Origin: Cyclobacteriaceae bacterium
Lineage (GTDB): Bacteria > Bacteroidota > Bacteroidia > Cytophagales > Cyclobacteriaceae
Direction of reading: 5' to 3'
Assembly: GCA_958296015.1 (NCBI GenBank)
Contig: CATQIH010000032.1
Coordinates: forward strand, 257,970 to 321,969
Length of the DNA: 64,000 bases
Made by a program: the position numbers and the translations under genes. The notes beneath the pieces are model-generated. The model worked only from the letters and a program-made list of their open reading frames with translations. It had not been told where the DNA came from and searched no databases. This document shows, piece by piece, positions 46,327-55,916 of this stretch. Each line of letters starts with the position of its first letter. The first letter of the stretch is position 1.

Positions 46327-46692
46327 ATGGATGATTATAAGATTAGAATACAGGAGAGCAATTATTATGAAAAGGCTAAGGAATCAATCAGTACTTTTGA
46401 CCGATGGATGCAAGACCCAGAAGTTGCAAAAGGATATCAGGCAGAGTATCGAGAGTTTGTTTTATCAGAGTTGTTGTTAGCAATTATGGATAACGATGAA
46501 AAATCGGTGCGCGAATTAGCAAAACATGCTGGTATATCTGCCAATACCATTCAGAATATCCGTTCTGGGCATTCTAAGGACATGAAGCTGAGTAACTTTA
46601 TTAGTGTAGCGAAAGCATGTGGCTATGGACTTGTATTAGAAAAAAATGGGAACAGAATACCATTAACGATGCCAGAACAAAACGCGCAATAG
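46327..46692 (+). CDS. XRE-type HTH antitoxin (HigA-like)
   Basis: Partner of the broken HigB-like toxin. From ATG 46327 it is 121 residues. An upstream TTG at 46318 is also in frame but belongs to the toxin tail. Residues from about 19 (ESISTFDRWMQDPEVAKGYQ) resemble the start of HigA-type antitoxins. The HTH lies at about 55-85 (DEKSVRELAKHAGISANTIQNIRSG), followed by LSNFISVAKACGYGLVLE. The first 18 residues read as the C-terminal end of the toxin in the same frame, so the two proteins are effectively joined here. The HTH is intact and could still bind DNA. Confidence 0.78.
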   Translation: MDDYKIRIQESNYYEKAKESISTFDRWMQDPEVAKGYQAEYREFVLSELLLAIMDNDEKSVRELAKHAGISANTIQNIRSGHSKDMKLSNFISVAKACGYGLVLEKNGNRIPLTMPEQNAQ

Positions 46693-46823
46693 TATATATA
46701 GGAGTTCGTTGCCATACGTTACTATATCAGATAAGAGCAAGGCATTACCCGGCCTATTATAACAAAACCATAATTAAGAAGCCTAAATCGTTGTATTTCC
46801 AGTTAAGGATCAGCAAATCATCA

Positions 46824-49800
46824 TCAAAGTGAAACCGGCAAAAACAGCACCTTTTGAAAGAAACTGTTTTTGGTGGTTTCCAGTTGCAGCAAGTACCACT
46901 GTGGGCCTATCGTGTTGAGTACGCCGGAAAAGTCTACTGACAGATCTTTGCCGTACCAATGGCTTTTGCTGTATATTATTTTTCCTTCAAAAGTGAGCAG
47001 CCTGATGGTGACCGGCTCATACGCCCATCCTGCATGTTCAATCGTGAGTTTGCCACTAGAAGGGACCGGATAAATCCGCAGTGGCTGTGGCTTTTTAGGT
47101 AGCCTGGCAATATCCGTCACTGACACGACGACCAGCTTCTTTTCTGCCGTATATTCGCAGCCTGCGGCGGTCTTGGCTTTCAACCGAACGGTATACGTAC
47201 CTGCCGAGTCATAGCGATGCGTAAACGAATAGGGTTTGGACACAAACTTATGGTTTCCCAAATCCCAAAGCCAGCTTATCTTAGCGGCATCACTTTCTAA
47301 AAAATAAGTTGCTTCAAAAGCTACTTCCCTGGTTTGAGGAAGATATAAGGTATCTGCCGACATATCAAAACTTACCTGAAGTTCCTCTCCTATTTTCAGT
47401 GCTACGGGAGCACTTTCTTTCAGCCCATCCATGCGGGTAACGTAATACGTGCTGGCATAAGTAACCTGATCAATCAGCAGGCAACGGCCTTTGTAGATCA
47501 CGCTATCCAGGGCTTTGTTCTCATAATAATAGTATACGGAGCCTTCCTTCGGCACAATACCTGCCTGGTTGTTCCGGCAATCATAGGCAAACGACAGTTC
47601 GGGCACTTCCTGCACCACCCGATTTACTGTTTTAGTGATACTTTTCTGGCAGCTTACGCTGTGGTTACTTGTCGTATAATCGAGCCGAATGTACAGGGGC
47701 TTGTTTTGTGCATGTTGGCTGGCATAATCATAGACGAAACTGCTTTCCTGAGCCACCTGCACATCATTGATATACCATTGCAGGTGGGTAACGTTGCTTA
47801 GGTTTCCGTTGGCTGTCAACTGCAAAGCATATTTGGGAGACAGGCGTACAGTATCAAGTGCATACGTGATATCCAAGGGACTATTGATGACCGTAACGTC
47901 CACCTGATAAGGCAAACTTGTATACACGCTATCGGTGTTGACTACATAAAAAGAGGTGTCGGAGGCAATAGCACCTGTGGTAAAGCTACTGCCCTGGTGC
48001 ACCAGGTTTTTTGTAGCAGCATCTGTATAAAAGCGAAGACTGGTAGCATTGCTGGCCGTCAAAGCTACAGACGCGCCCGGGCATATGTAGGCATGGGGGA
48101 TGACTGGGGCAGGCGAACGTTTCAGTACCACTAGGTTTCTTGAAATCGTATCGGCACATCCTGCTTTGTTGAAGGCTTTTAGTGTTACCTTGTATTGGCC
48201 GGGCTGGTAGTTGGTCACCGGATGCTGCTTGGTGCTTTTGAAGCCATTTCCCAGATTCCAGTCCCAGGTGCTGGTTTCCGTACTCGTACTTTGTATAGCA
48301 ACCGTATGATTACCTGATTCCTCGATGAACAAAGTATCTCTCAGGTCAATGCCATTTTGCATAAAAGCGAATTGCGCTACAGGTACTTCCACCTCAATTT
48401 TTGCCTGCCTGAGCCTGCTTTCATACCCCTGGTCAATATTGGTATAGTAAACACTCGTATCTTGCAGCACAGGTCCGGTCATATAACTTTGTCCTTCGTA
48501 GAGCAGGTTTTCACCTGCCGGATCACTATAAAAACGAAACAGGTGACCGCCTTCGGGAGCCACCAGCACCGGCTTACCTTCACAGGCATAGGCAACATGA
48601 CTGGTGAGCGGATGGTCCAGAAAATCTTCGTAGTGCTGTCTGGCATGGATAACGGCCTGCTGAAGTGCCGCCAGACTGCTGCCAGCCACAATTGCAAAAG
48701 CAAACGTCTTTGACTGATACTGGCTGATTGTATCTGTTTTGCCACCTACTACATACGCCACATCATTGCCTGCGCCCTTTTCGCCCGCCTTCAGCTTGGT
48801 AGTGCTACTAAGAAAAGCAAAGCGGTTTGCGTCTGTAAAAATATCTGCCACTTCTGCGGTATTGCCGTTCAGCCCTTTCCAGTCTATGGCATGGTGCGTT
48901 GCCTGCTGCGGCGAAAGTAAGGCCACGCCTGCATAGGTAGTACCATCATAGGCATAGCCTAGCTGGTAAGCCGCATCCCAGCTGGCTTTGTTTTCTTTCC
49001 ATAAACCAATGTTCCAGTCTGCAAACAGCCCGGCATGTAGATTCTGTAGCGCATCAGGTGAGAGGCTTGTCACCCTATATTCTGCAATCAGGTAGCTGCC
49101 GGAAGCGGTTGGTGTATCTGTGGCTTGGGTGAGCCACTGCTGTTCTACGCGGATATTCAGCGGATTTGATGCCGTAGCATCAGAAAAGGCAGAATAAGTG
49201 ATGATGTCTTTGTTTTCTGCCAGGCTCACACTGATCCTGTCCAGGTTGGAAAAGTCCTGGCTTTTGTCTTCACTCCACAAGTTCACGATCGTGTTGTCTG
49301 ATACGTTGGTGGTATCAGTTCCAATGATCAATCCCATCTGGCTTGCCAAGTCGGTATGACCGTAGGTAAGCCTGGTACCACCGAAAGTTTCGCCAGGATG
49401 GTACACCAAGCTGCCTTCATTACCCACAGATACCCGCAGGTTGCTGTTGCTCACCACCAGGAAATCAGAAGAAGCCTTGATGGTGAAGTATTGGTAGTCA
49501 TGGTAACTGCCGTCTTCTATACCCAACCGGAAGATCATGGTTTCATTGGCTGGCAGGTTGTTGCTGAGCCGCACGGTAAACGGTTGTCCTGCATTGGTGA
49601 CAGTGGTCAGTGAATCAACGATGCCAGGCGAAAATACGGAATCTACTACGGTGGCATAAAGAGATTGCGTGCTTAGCGTTATCATGGCCTTTAGGGAAGG
49701 CTTGAAGTAATTGACAAACGTAGTGAAAATTTTCAGAGTATCGCCGCCAAATGCATATTTTCCGATACGGTTCTGATAGTGCATGGATGTCATGCGGATA

Positions 49801-51236
49801 GCCGGTGAGTTGAGTGGCTGCAAAGCTTTTTTCATGTTAAGTCTTCCATAGCCTAACTGTTCTTTGTAAGCTGCATTGTTGCCAACCGCATAGATATTAT
49901 CGGTAGTAAGACGCAGCTTTTCCATCACCTGCAGGGCAGTTATGGCAGGATATTTTGCCCTGACCAGTGCTGCCGCTCCAGCTACCAGGGGAGCCGACAG
50001 CGATGAACCTGATTCGTATTTGTAAGTATCATTGTTGGCCGTCGTATAGCTGTTGCTGCCCGGTGCCATGATGTCCGCGTAGTAGCTATGGGTGGTCTGC
50101 GCAATTTTGTGATCGTTTATATCAGATACGACTACAGAAAGTACATGGTCGTAAGAGGCCGGATAGAAATTTTCCAGCTTACCGCTGTTTCCGGCTGCCG
50201 CTACCACCACTACGTCCTTTTCCAGTACGGCATAGTTGATGATATCCTGAGCAAAGGAAGAATAGGCACTAGCGACTCCCCACGACAAGTTGATTACCTG
50301 GCACCCATGATCGGCAGCATAGGCAATAGCTTCATACCCCTGGTAAAAATAGCCATCGGCAGAGGAAAATATTTTGACGGGTAGATAAGACGAATGAAAT
50401 CCGGCACCGGCAATGCCTGTCCTGTTGTTGGCGGTGGCCGCAGCAATACCTGTGACAAGGCTACCGTGAGGGTCGGTGGCGGTTGGATCGTTATCTCCAT
50501 CAGCCATGTCCCATCCGATGTAATTGTCTACATATCCATCATGATCATCATCTATACCGTTCACCGGATCGGCCAGGTTGTACCTGAGGTTGCCCATCAG
50601 ATCCTGATGCCCTAAGCCAACGCCTGTATCCAGAATACCGATCAGCACATCCGGACTTCCTTTTTCTATTTCCCATGCCTCATAAGCGCGGATGGTTTTC
50701 AGGTAAGCCTGCTTTCTGCCGGGTGCTGCTTCCGGGTCATCAGGCACATAGCCATCCACCTGCATCTTTTGGCTACGGAGTGGCTTCATCAGAAAATAAG
50801 GCTCGGCATAGACTACCTCTTGCAGGTTCAGCAAGTCGTTGATGATGGACAGAATATCTTCTCCTTGAGCCACCTGTATTTTGTAGATATTGTCCAGCAC
50901 ACTGCCGGAAGACGACTGGCGGGCATTGGCATTTTTTACTCGGGGAACGATGTGTTCTATGACGACTGCCTTTGAACGCTGTCTGACCTTATCTAAAATG
51001 GTTGAAGAAGGCAGGGATAAAGTACGTACAGGCGATGGTGCCTCTTTTATTTTTGCCACAATGATACCGGGAGCATAGTCATCAGCAGTGATGCCCGCCG
51101 ACAAGCTGTAATGCCTGTGGTGCTGCGCGCTGGCAGGCAGACATAGTGTAAAAAAAGATGCGAACAACAGTAATAAAAGTTTATTAGCTGCGTCCGCATT
51201 TCTCCGGAAAAATATCACTTCGGGCTTTTGTACCAT
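46824..51236 (-). CDS. Secreted S8 (subtilisin-like) peptidase with PKD domains and T9SS sorting domain
   Basis: A 1470-residue exported protease. A signal peptide ends near ASA (about 37). A propeptide-like segment (about 50-150) precedes the S8 domain: D203 in IGILDTGVG, H257 in DPHGSLVTGIAAA, and S412 in ESGSSLSAPLVAGAA, with oxyanion Asn in AAAGNSG. Later come beta-rich domains, repeated modules (about 900-1260) ending in SFYVVN or YYVT, and at least two PKD domains (WDWNLGNGFKSTKQHPVTNY and WLWDLGNHKFVSKPYSFTHR). The C terminus PLRIYPVPSSGKLTIEH... is a type A sorting domain for type IX secretion. It is likely released or bound at the cell surface. Confidence 0.93.
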   Translation of the reverse strand: MVQKPEVIFFRRNADAANKLLLLLFASFFTLCLPASAQHHRHYSLSAGITADDYAPGIIVAKIKEAPSPVRTLSLPSSTILDKVRQRSKAVVIEHIVPRVKNANARQSSSGSVLDNIYKIQVAQGEDILSIINDLLNLQEVVYAEPYFLMKPLRSQKMQVDGYVPDDPEAAPGRKQAYLKTIRAYEAWEIEKGSPDVLIGILDTGVGLGHQDLMGNLRYNLADPVNGIDDDHDGYVDNYIGWDMADGDNDPTATDPHGSLVTGIAAATANNRTGIAGAGFHSSYLPVKIFSSADGYFYQGYEAIAYAADHGCQVINLSWGVASAYSSFAQDIINYAVLEKDVVVVAAAGNSGKLENFYPASYDHVLSVVVSDINDHKIAQTTHSYYADIMAPGSNSYTTANNDTYKYESGSSLSAPLVAGAAALVRAKYPAITALQVMEKLRLTTDNIYAVGNNAAYKEQLGYGRLNMKKALQPLNSPAIRMTSMHYQNRIGKYAFGGDTLKIFTTFVNYFKPSLKAMITLSTQSLYATVVDSVFSPGIVDSLTTVTNAGQPFTVRLSNNLPANETMIFRLGIEDGSYHDYQYFTIKASSDFLVVSNSNLRVSVGNEGSLVYHPGETFGGTRLTYGHTDLASQMGLIIGTDTTNVSDNTIVNLWSEDKSQDFSNLDRISVSLAENKDIITYSAFSDATASNPLNIRVEQQWLTQATDTPTASGSYLIAEYRVTSLSPDALQNLHAGLFADWNIGLWKENKASWDAAYQLGYAYDGTTYAGVALLSPQQATHHAIDWKGLNGNTAEVADIFTDANRFAFLSSTTKLKAGEKGAGNDVAYVVGGKTDTISQYQSKTFAFAIVAGSSLAALQQAVIHARQHYEDFLDHPLTSHVAYACEGKPVLVAPEGGHLFRFYSDPAGENLLYEGQSYMTGPVLQDTSVYYTNIDQGYESRLRQAKIEVEVPVAQFAFMQNGIDLRDTLFIEESGNHTVAIQSTSTETSTWDWNLGNGFKSTKQHPVTNYQPGQYKVTLKAFNKAGCADTISRNLVVLKRSPAPVIPHAYICPGASVALTASNATSLRFYTDAATKNLVHQGSSFTTGAIASDTSFYVVNTDSVYTSLPYQVDVTVINSPLDITYALDTVRLSPKYALQLTANGNLSNVTHLQWYINDVQVAQESSFVYDYASQHAQNKPLYIRLDYTTSNHSVSCQKSITKTVNRVVQEVPELSFAYDCRNNQAGIVPKEGSVYYYYENKALDSVIYKGRCLLIDQVTYASTYYVTRMDGLKESAPVALKIGEELQVSFDMSADTLYLPQTREVAFEATYFLESDAAKISWLWDLGNHKFVSKPYSFTHRYDSAGTYTVRLKAKTAAGCEYTAEKKLVVVSVTDIARLPKKPQPLRIYPVPSSGKLTIEHAGWAYEPVTIRLLTFEGKIIYSKSHWYGKDLSVDFSGVLNTIGPQWYLLQLETTKNSFFQKVLFLPVSL

Positions 51237-51393
51237 AAGGTTCAGTAACCACCTGCCAGAACTTTCTGGCTGGCCTGCTTGATGCGCTGATAAAGCATAA
51301 AGGTATTGAATCTGCTACCGGTACTGTTTGCTAATCTCTGACTTTTCCTACATAGCTTTGATCTGTCTTAAAATTGAAAATATCGCCTTACCA

Positions 51394-52800
51394 TCAAGGG
51401 AATATGCCACGACTTATATAAGAAGTAGCCACTTTGCTAACGGAAGTGACAAAGCAAGCGGTGCGCAGATCGGGAATACTGTCACGCAGCATGATTTCTC
51501 TTACGTCCTGATAGGCGTTGACCATAGTTTCTTCCAACCCGGAGTTGACGATATCCAACTCATTAGGCCCTTTGATAAGTCTGTCGCGGTAGATATGGGA
51601 GATAGGCTGCCCGATGGCTTCTTCCATTGCTTTGATCATGCTGGTATTGGTGAGTTCCTCGTAACGCTTGTCCATACGGCCAAAAGATACATGAGAGAGG
51701 TTTTTAAGCCATTCAAAATAGGAAACCGTCACACCCCCGGCGTTCAGGTACAGATCCGGGATAATCATGATTCCTTTTTGCAGCAGTATTTCTTCGGCTC
51801 CGGCTGTTATGGGTCCGTTGGCAGCTTCACCAACGATTTTGGCTTTGATGCGCGGCGCATTGTCTATCGTAATCTGCCCCTCCAGGGCGGCAGGTACCAG
51901 AATATCACATTCGTATTCCAGCAGGGCATTAGCATCTTCTACGTTTTTGGCATTTTTGTAATCCATCACAGTGCCGGTATCAGTCATTTTCTGACGTACT
52001 TCCTCTACATCCAGTCCGTTCGGGTCGTATACCCCGCCGTTGTACTCTGCGATGCCTATGATGATGACACCGCCTTCCTGTAGGTATTTAGCCGCATGGT
52101 AGCCCACATTCCCCAGGCCCTGCACGATCACTTTTTTACCTTCCAGGCCGGGAGTAAGGCCGATCTTTTCCATATCTTCTGCCATATTGACCACTTCGCG
52201 CAGGCCAAAGAACACGCCACGGCCCGTAGCTTCTGTCCTTCCCCGGATACCGTGCATGGAGACAGGCTTGCCCGTGACGCAACCATTGGAATTGATTTCT
52301 TCCGGACGAAAAGTAGAATAGGTATCGGCAATCCAGGCCATTTCGCGGGCACCGGTGCCATAGTCGGGAGCAGGCACATCCAATGCCGGGCTGATAAAGT
52401 TTTTGTTGATAAGCTCGGTGGTATACCGGCGGGTGATGGCTTCCAGTGTTTCTTCCGAATAGTTGCGCGTGTTGATACGCACCCCGCCTTTGGCACCGCC
52501 AAAAGGCACGTCTACCAGGGCACATTTGTAGGTCATCAGGGCAGCCAGTGCTTTCACTTCGTCTTCGTGCACATTTTCGCTGAACCGGATACCCCCTTTT
52601 ACGGGCAGCCGATGATGAGAATGCTGCACACGGTAGCCTGTGATCACTTCGTATTCCTTGCCCACTTTTACGGGAAAATTAAACTTATAAATGCTGTTGC
52701 ATTCCTTGATCTGCTTGATCAGCCCGGTGGGGTACTGAGTGAACTTAGCGGCCTGGTCTACATAGCCACTCACCCTTTGAAAAAAAGTCTTCTTCTTCAT
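51394..52800 (-). CDS. Glu/Leu/Phe/Val-type dehydrogenase, likely glutamate dehydrogenase
   Basis: NAD(P)-dependent oxidative deaminase of 468 residues. The dimerisation domain has GGIRFSENVHEDEVKALAAL then MTYKCALVDVPFGGAKGGVR, which includes the catalytic Lys and substrate-binding motif, followed by VPAPDYGTGAREMAWIADTY. The Rossmann domain has VIVQGLGNVGYHAAKYLQEGG (GxGxxG) and EAANGPITAGAEEILLQKGI. Sequence favours glutamate as substrate, linking carbon and nitrogen metabolism. It is transcribed alone. Confidence 0.92.
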   Translation of the reverse strand: MKKKTFFQRVSGYVDQAAKFTQYPTGLIKQIKECNSIYKFNFPVKVGKEYEVITGYRVQHSHHRLPVKGGIRFSENVHEDEVKALAALMTYKCALVDVPFGGAKGGVRINTRNYSEETLEAITRRYTTELINKNFISPALDVPAPDYGTGAREMAWIADTYSTFRPEEINSNGCVTGKPVSMHGIRGRTEATGRGVFFGLREVVNMAEDMEKIGLTPGLEGKKVIVQGLGNVGYHAAKYLQEGGVIIIGIAEYNGGVYDPNGLDVEEVRQKMTDTGTVMDYKNAKNVEDANALLEYECDILVPAALEGQITIDNAPRIKAKIVGEAANGPITAGAEEILLQKGIMIIPDLYLNAGGVTVSYFEWLKNLSHVSFGRMDKRYEELTNTSMIKAMEEAIGQPISHIYRDRLIKGPNELDIVNSGLEETMVNAYQDVREIMLRDSIPDLRTACFVTSVSKVATSYISRGIFP

Positions 52801-52932
52801 TTTATCTGTTGAGTTTGATGTTGTACATACTTGCTGTCTTTATAAATGTGCTGTCAGGACTTTTGTTTTGGCATGAAGGTAAAGATAATGGCCAGCATAC
52901 CCATAGCAATACAGACATTTTAGAGCCTGTTA

Positions 52933-53946
52933 TCACGGCACATAAAAATCGAAGACAATGTCGCGCATACATTTAAAATGGCCTTTGGGACATTGGCTAT
53001 AACCAATTTTGGAACAGGGGCGACACGACAGTTTATTGTTTTCCAGTATGGTAAACTTTGTCAGGTACGGATACATGCCAAAAGCAGGAATGGTGTTGCC
53101 CCAAATGCTGAAGATATTTTTTTTGAACGCCGCAGCTATATGCATCAGACCGGTGTCGTGCGTGAACACATGCTGTGCTCCCTTGATGATAGAAGCAGAC
53201 TGGTTGAGGTTGAACTTTCCGCAGGCATTGTATATGACTGTTTTCTTTCCAAGTTCTTCCAACTGAGGTTCATAATCGCTGGTATGATCGTATTTGTCAA
53301 AAAAACGAGCTACCTGCTCTCCGGTTTCCCGGTCGTGCTGGTCGCCCAGCAGAATGATCGGTTTGTTGATACGGTCGCACAGTTCTATCATCCTGTTTAT
53401 CGGAAGCTTCTTGGTGTTGTGCTGCGCACCAATAGCGTAAGCCACATATCCGTAGCGGTGTGTTTCCGGTAGCCATTCTTTCTCTACGATGTCTTTTTCG
53501 GGGATGAAATAATCGAGGCCCAGGCTGTCTTTTTTAATGCCCAATGGTTTGAGGGTTTCCATATACCTGTCTACAATATGCACGTTGGGCAGTTTGTTGA
53601 TCTTAAAATGCACCATCAGCCATTTTTCTACATTGAGCTTGGAAAAGCTATAATGTTGAACGCCCAGCCGCTGTTTGATGAGCTGCGTGCGCAGGTTGTG
53701 GTGCAGATCAATCACATAGTCGTAGTACTCTTCTTGGAGTTCGCGGATCAGGTCGTTGAGGCTGTTGCCCAGCAGGTGCAGTTTATCAATGTAAGGATTC
53801 CCATTCAGTACGGTAGCATATTTTTCTTTGGTACAGTAGTGCACTTCTGCATCCAGCTGGATTTTGAGTGCCCGGGGCACAGGCGTGGTTAGTACAATAT
53901 CACCAATGGAAGAAAACCTGATGACCAATATTTTTTTCTTTGTCAT
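52933..53946 (-). CDS. Glycosyltransferase family 9 (heptosyltransferase-like)
   Basis: About 337 residues from the ATG at 53946 (MTKKKILVIRFSSIGDIVLT), the usual GT9 start; one at 54012 would add 22 residues. GT-B fold with the N-terminal ILVIRFSSIGDIVLTTPVPRALK and the donor-site motif HVFTHDTGLMHIAAAFKKNI followed by SIWGNT. It likely transfers a sugar (heptose or similar) in lipopolysaccharide core assembly at the inner membrane. The C terminus has a Cys-rich tail (LSCRPCSKIGYSQCPKGHFKC), common in this subfamily. No other LPS genes are adjacent. Confidence 0.9.
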   Translation of the reverse strand: MTKKKILVIRFSSIGDIVLTTPVPRALKIQLDAEVHYCTKEKYATVLNGNPYIDKLHLLGNSLNDLIRELQEEYYDYVIDLHHNLRTQLIKQRLGVQHYSFSKLNVEKWLMVHFKINKLPNVHIVDRYMETLKPLGIKKDSLGLDYFIPEKDIVEKEWLPETHRYGYVAYAIGAQHNTKKLPINRMIELCDRINKPIILLGDQHDRETGEQVARFFDKYDHTSDYEPQLEELGKKTVIYNACGKFNLNQSASIIKGAQHVFTHDTGLMHIAAAFKKNIFSIWGNTIPAFGMYPYLTKFTILENNKLSCRPCSKIGYSQCPKGHFKCMRDIVFDFYVP

Positions 53947-54118
53947 GTCTTCATCATGAATAACAGGTAGCGTGCAAGTTACATAGATTCCGGCGCGGAA
54001 CACAACCAGCAAAGCACAATTTAATCTGCTATAAAACTTTAAAAGTTCCTGGGTATTATGTAAATTTTATTTGTCGATAATGCGTTGTATAAATCCAGTG
54101 AATCAGTAATTTGTGTGT

Positions 54119-55645
54119 ATGTGGACTAAATGTATCTTATTTTTTATAAACGCATTCGCTTTGCCGCTGCTTGCCTTTTCCCAGGTAGTGCAACCTGAGC
54201 GTATAGAGATTGAAGTAGACAAGACCAGCAACGATTTTGTGGTCGTATCGGCCAAAGATCAGGGCCTAATGATTTTTCGCGATACCGATGAGCGTGGTCC
54301 GCACGGAGACCGGCTTTGGGAGTTTCATAAGTACAACACCTCCCTGAAAGAAGAGTGGAGCGAGGTGCTGGCCATGAATCCTGCGATGGAGCTGCGTGGA
54401 TACGACTACGACCAGGGCCAGCTGTGTGTGCTCTTCGAGGATGGCCCTTATATGGACAAAGATATGCTGATGTTGAACATGTCTACCCAAACCGGTGATA
54501 CGGCACAGCATCACATCAAAAGGATTGTGCCGGTAGCTTTGAACTATTTTGAGATTGTTGGACAGACGGTCATTTTGGGAGGGCAATACAACTACCGCCC
54601 TGCTGTGGTGCATTATGATATGCTGACGCGTAAAATCAAGGTGCTCCCGGGCATTTATCAAAACAACGGGGAGCTGATAGACATTGTGCCTAACAAAAAA
54701 GACAACACCTTTGATGTGCTGATTGGCGAACTCAATGACGATCGGGTGAAGACCGTAACCGTGAAAGCCTACGATCAGTACAGCAACCTGTTGCAGAACG
54801 CGCCACTGATCACTGAAAGCAAAAAAAACCTGCTGGATGCCCAGGTATCAGAGTTTGATGGCACGCGCCAGATCATTGCAGGCACCTACGGACCCAAGCG
54901 TTCCAAATACTCCCGGGGGTTATTTGTGGCCTCTATCGAACCCGATGGCGCACAGGATATTAAGTACTACAACTACGTCGACCTGGACAATTTTTTCAAC
55001 TACATGCGCGATAAAAGGCAAGCGCGTGTGAAGCGAAGAATTGCACGCAAAAAAGCCAGAAACAAGAGCATCAACCTCAATTACCGCATGGTTATTCACC
55101 AGTTGGTGGCCGATAATGGGAAATATATTCTGCTGGGTGAGGCGTATTATCCTAAATACAACAGCTACTATTATGGTGGTATGTATGGCGGATATTTCCC
55201 TGGCCGCAACCAAAATACTTACTTTGATGGCTACCGCTACACCCATGCAATTGCCGTTTGCTTTAGCGAAGATGGTAAAATCCTCTGGGATCATGCCTTT
55301 AAGCTTGATAATGAAAAAAGCATGGAACTCAAACAGCTTGTCCACATCAACGTGCAGGACGATAAGGCTGTGCTGATGTATTCCTGCGACGGAGAGATAC
55401 GCACCAAAGTAGTGGAAGACAATGGCAAAGTAGATGATACCATCACCAGTCCTATCAAACTAGCCAACGAAAATGAAGAGGTAAAGAAAAAGAACGATCA
55501 GGACATCGAGGGCATTCAACAATGGTACGACCGCTATTTCTATGTACATGGCACACAAGACATCAAGAACAAGCTGAACCGCAGCGTTGACCCCAGCCGC
55601 AAAGTATTCTTCATCAACAAAATAGCCTACGATGCTATGATGTAG
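54119..55645 (+). CDS. Exported protein of unknown function
   Basis: A 508-residue protein with a signal peptide (MWTKCILFFINAFALPLLAF, cleavage near FSQ). A GTG at 54113 is also in frame, two codons upstream. The mature protein is rich in Tyr, Asp and Lys, with repeated strand patterns (ERIEIEVDKTSNDFVVVSAK, QTVILGGQYNYRPAVVHYDM, YILLGEAYYPKYNSYYYGGM), suggesting a beta-propeller. A basic segment (RQARVKRRIARKKARNKS) lies near 305-322. No family name recognised. Divergent from the GT9 gene. Confidence 0.75.
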   Translation: MWTKCILFFINAFALPLLAFSQVVQPERIEIEVDKTSNDFVVVSAKDQGLMIFRDTDERGPHGDRLWEFHKYNTSLKEEWSEVLAMNPAMELRGYDYDQGQLCVLFEDGPYMDKDMLMLNMSTQTGDTAQHHIKRIVPVALNYFEIVGQTVILGGQYNYRPAVVHYDMLTRKIKVLPGIYQNNGELIDIVPNKKDNTFDVLIGELNDDRVKTVTVKAYDQYSNLLQNAPLITESKKNLLDAQVSEFDGTRQIIAGTYGPKRSKYSRGLFVASIEPDGAQDIKYYNYVDLDNFFNYMRDKRQARVKRRIARKKARNKSINLNYRMVIHQLVADNGKYILLGEAYYPKYNSYYYGGMYGGYFPGRNQNTYFDGYRYTHAIAVCFSEDGKILWDHAFKLDNEKSMELKQLVHINVQDDKAVLMYSCDGEIRTKVVEDNGKVDDTITSPIKLANENEEVKKKNDQDIEGIQQWYDRYFYVHGTQDIKNKLNRSVDPSRKVFFINKIAYDAMM

Positions 55646-55696
55646 GCAGAGCCACAACAGGCAAAACTAAGTACCATATAACCTTTCAAAGAGTGT

Positions 55697-55906
55697 ATGG
55701 AAGAGAATAAACCAGTTTTCGATGAATTGTTTGCTGTAATTTCAAAAAAGAGTCTGTTACATTCTTATACGTATATTCTAAAACTGTCTTAAATAGAGAG
55801 ATCAATATTTCAGACGACGAAGAAAAAAAGCTACTAAAGCACTACATCGAAAAGCTAAAACAACAAACGCTTCAGGAATCAAATTTGTGTAGGTTTCTAC
55901 GTTAAA
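55697..55906 (+). pseudogene. Possible small gene split by a frameshift
   Basis: ATG 55697 opens a 31-codon frame (MEENKPVFDELFAVISKKSL...) that ends in TAA at about 55790. Just before the stop a second frame opens, reading NREINISDDEEKKLLKHYIE then KLKQQTLQESNLCRFLR, to a stop near 55906. Both halves are charged and helical and would join into a single protein of about 70 residues after a one-base shift. No family is recognised; this could be chance. Confidence 0.35.
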
Positions 55907-55916
55907 CAAATAGTTG

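Noticed and set aside
51328..52083. Long plus-strand open frame opposite the glutamate dehydrogenase gene
   Set aside because: It is antisense to a fully convincing Rossmann enzyme and shows no domain; it is a shadow frame.
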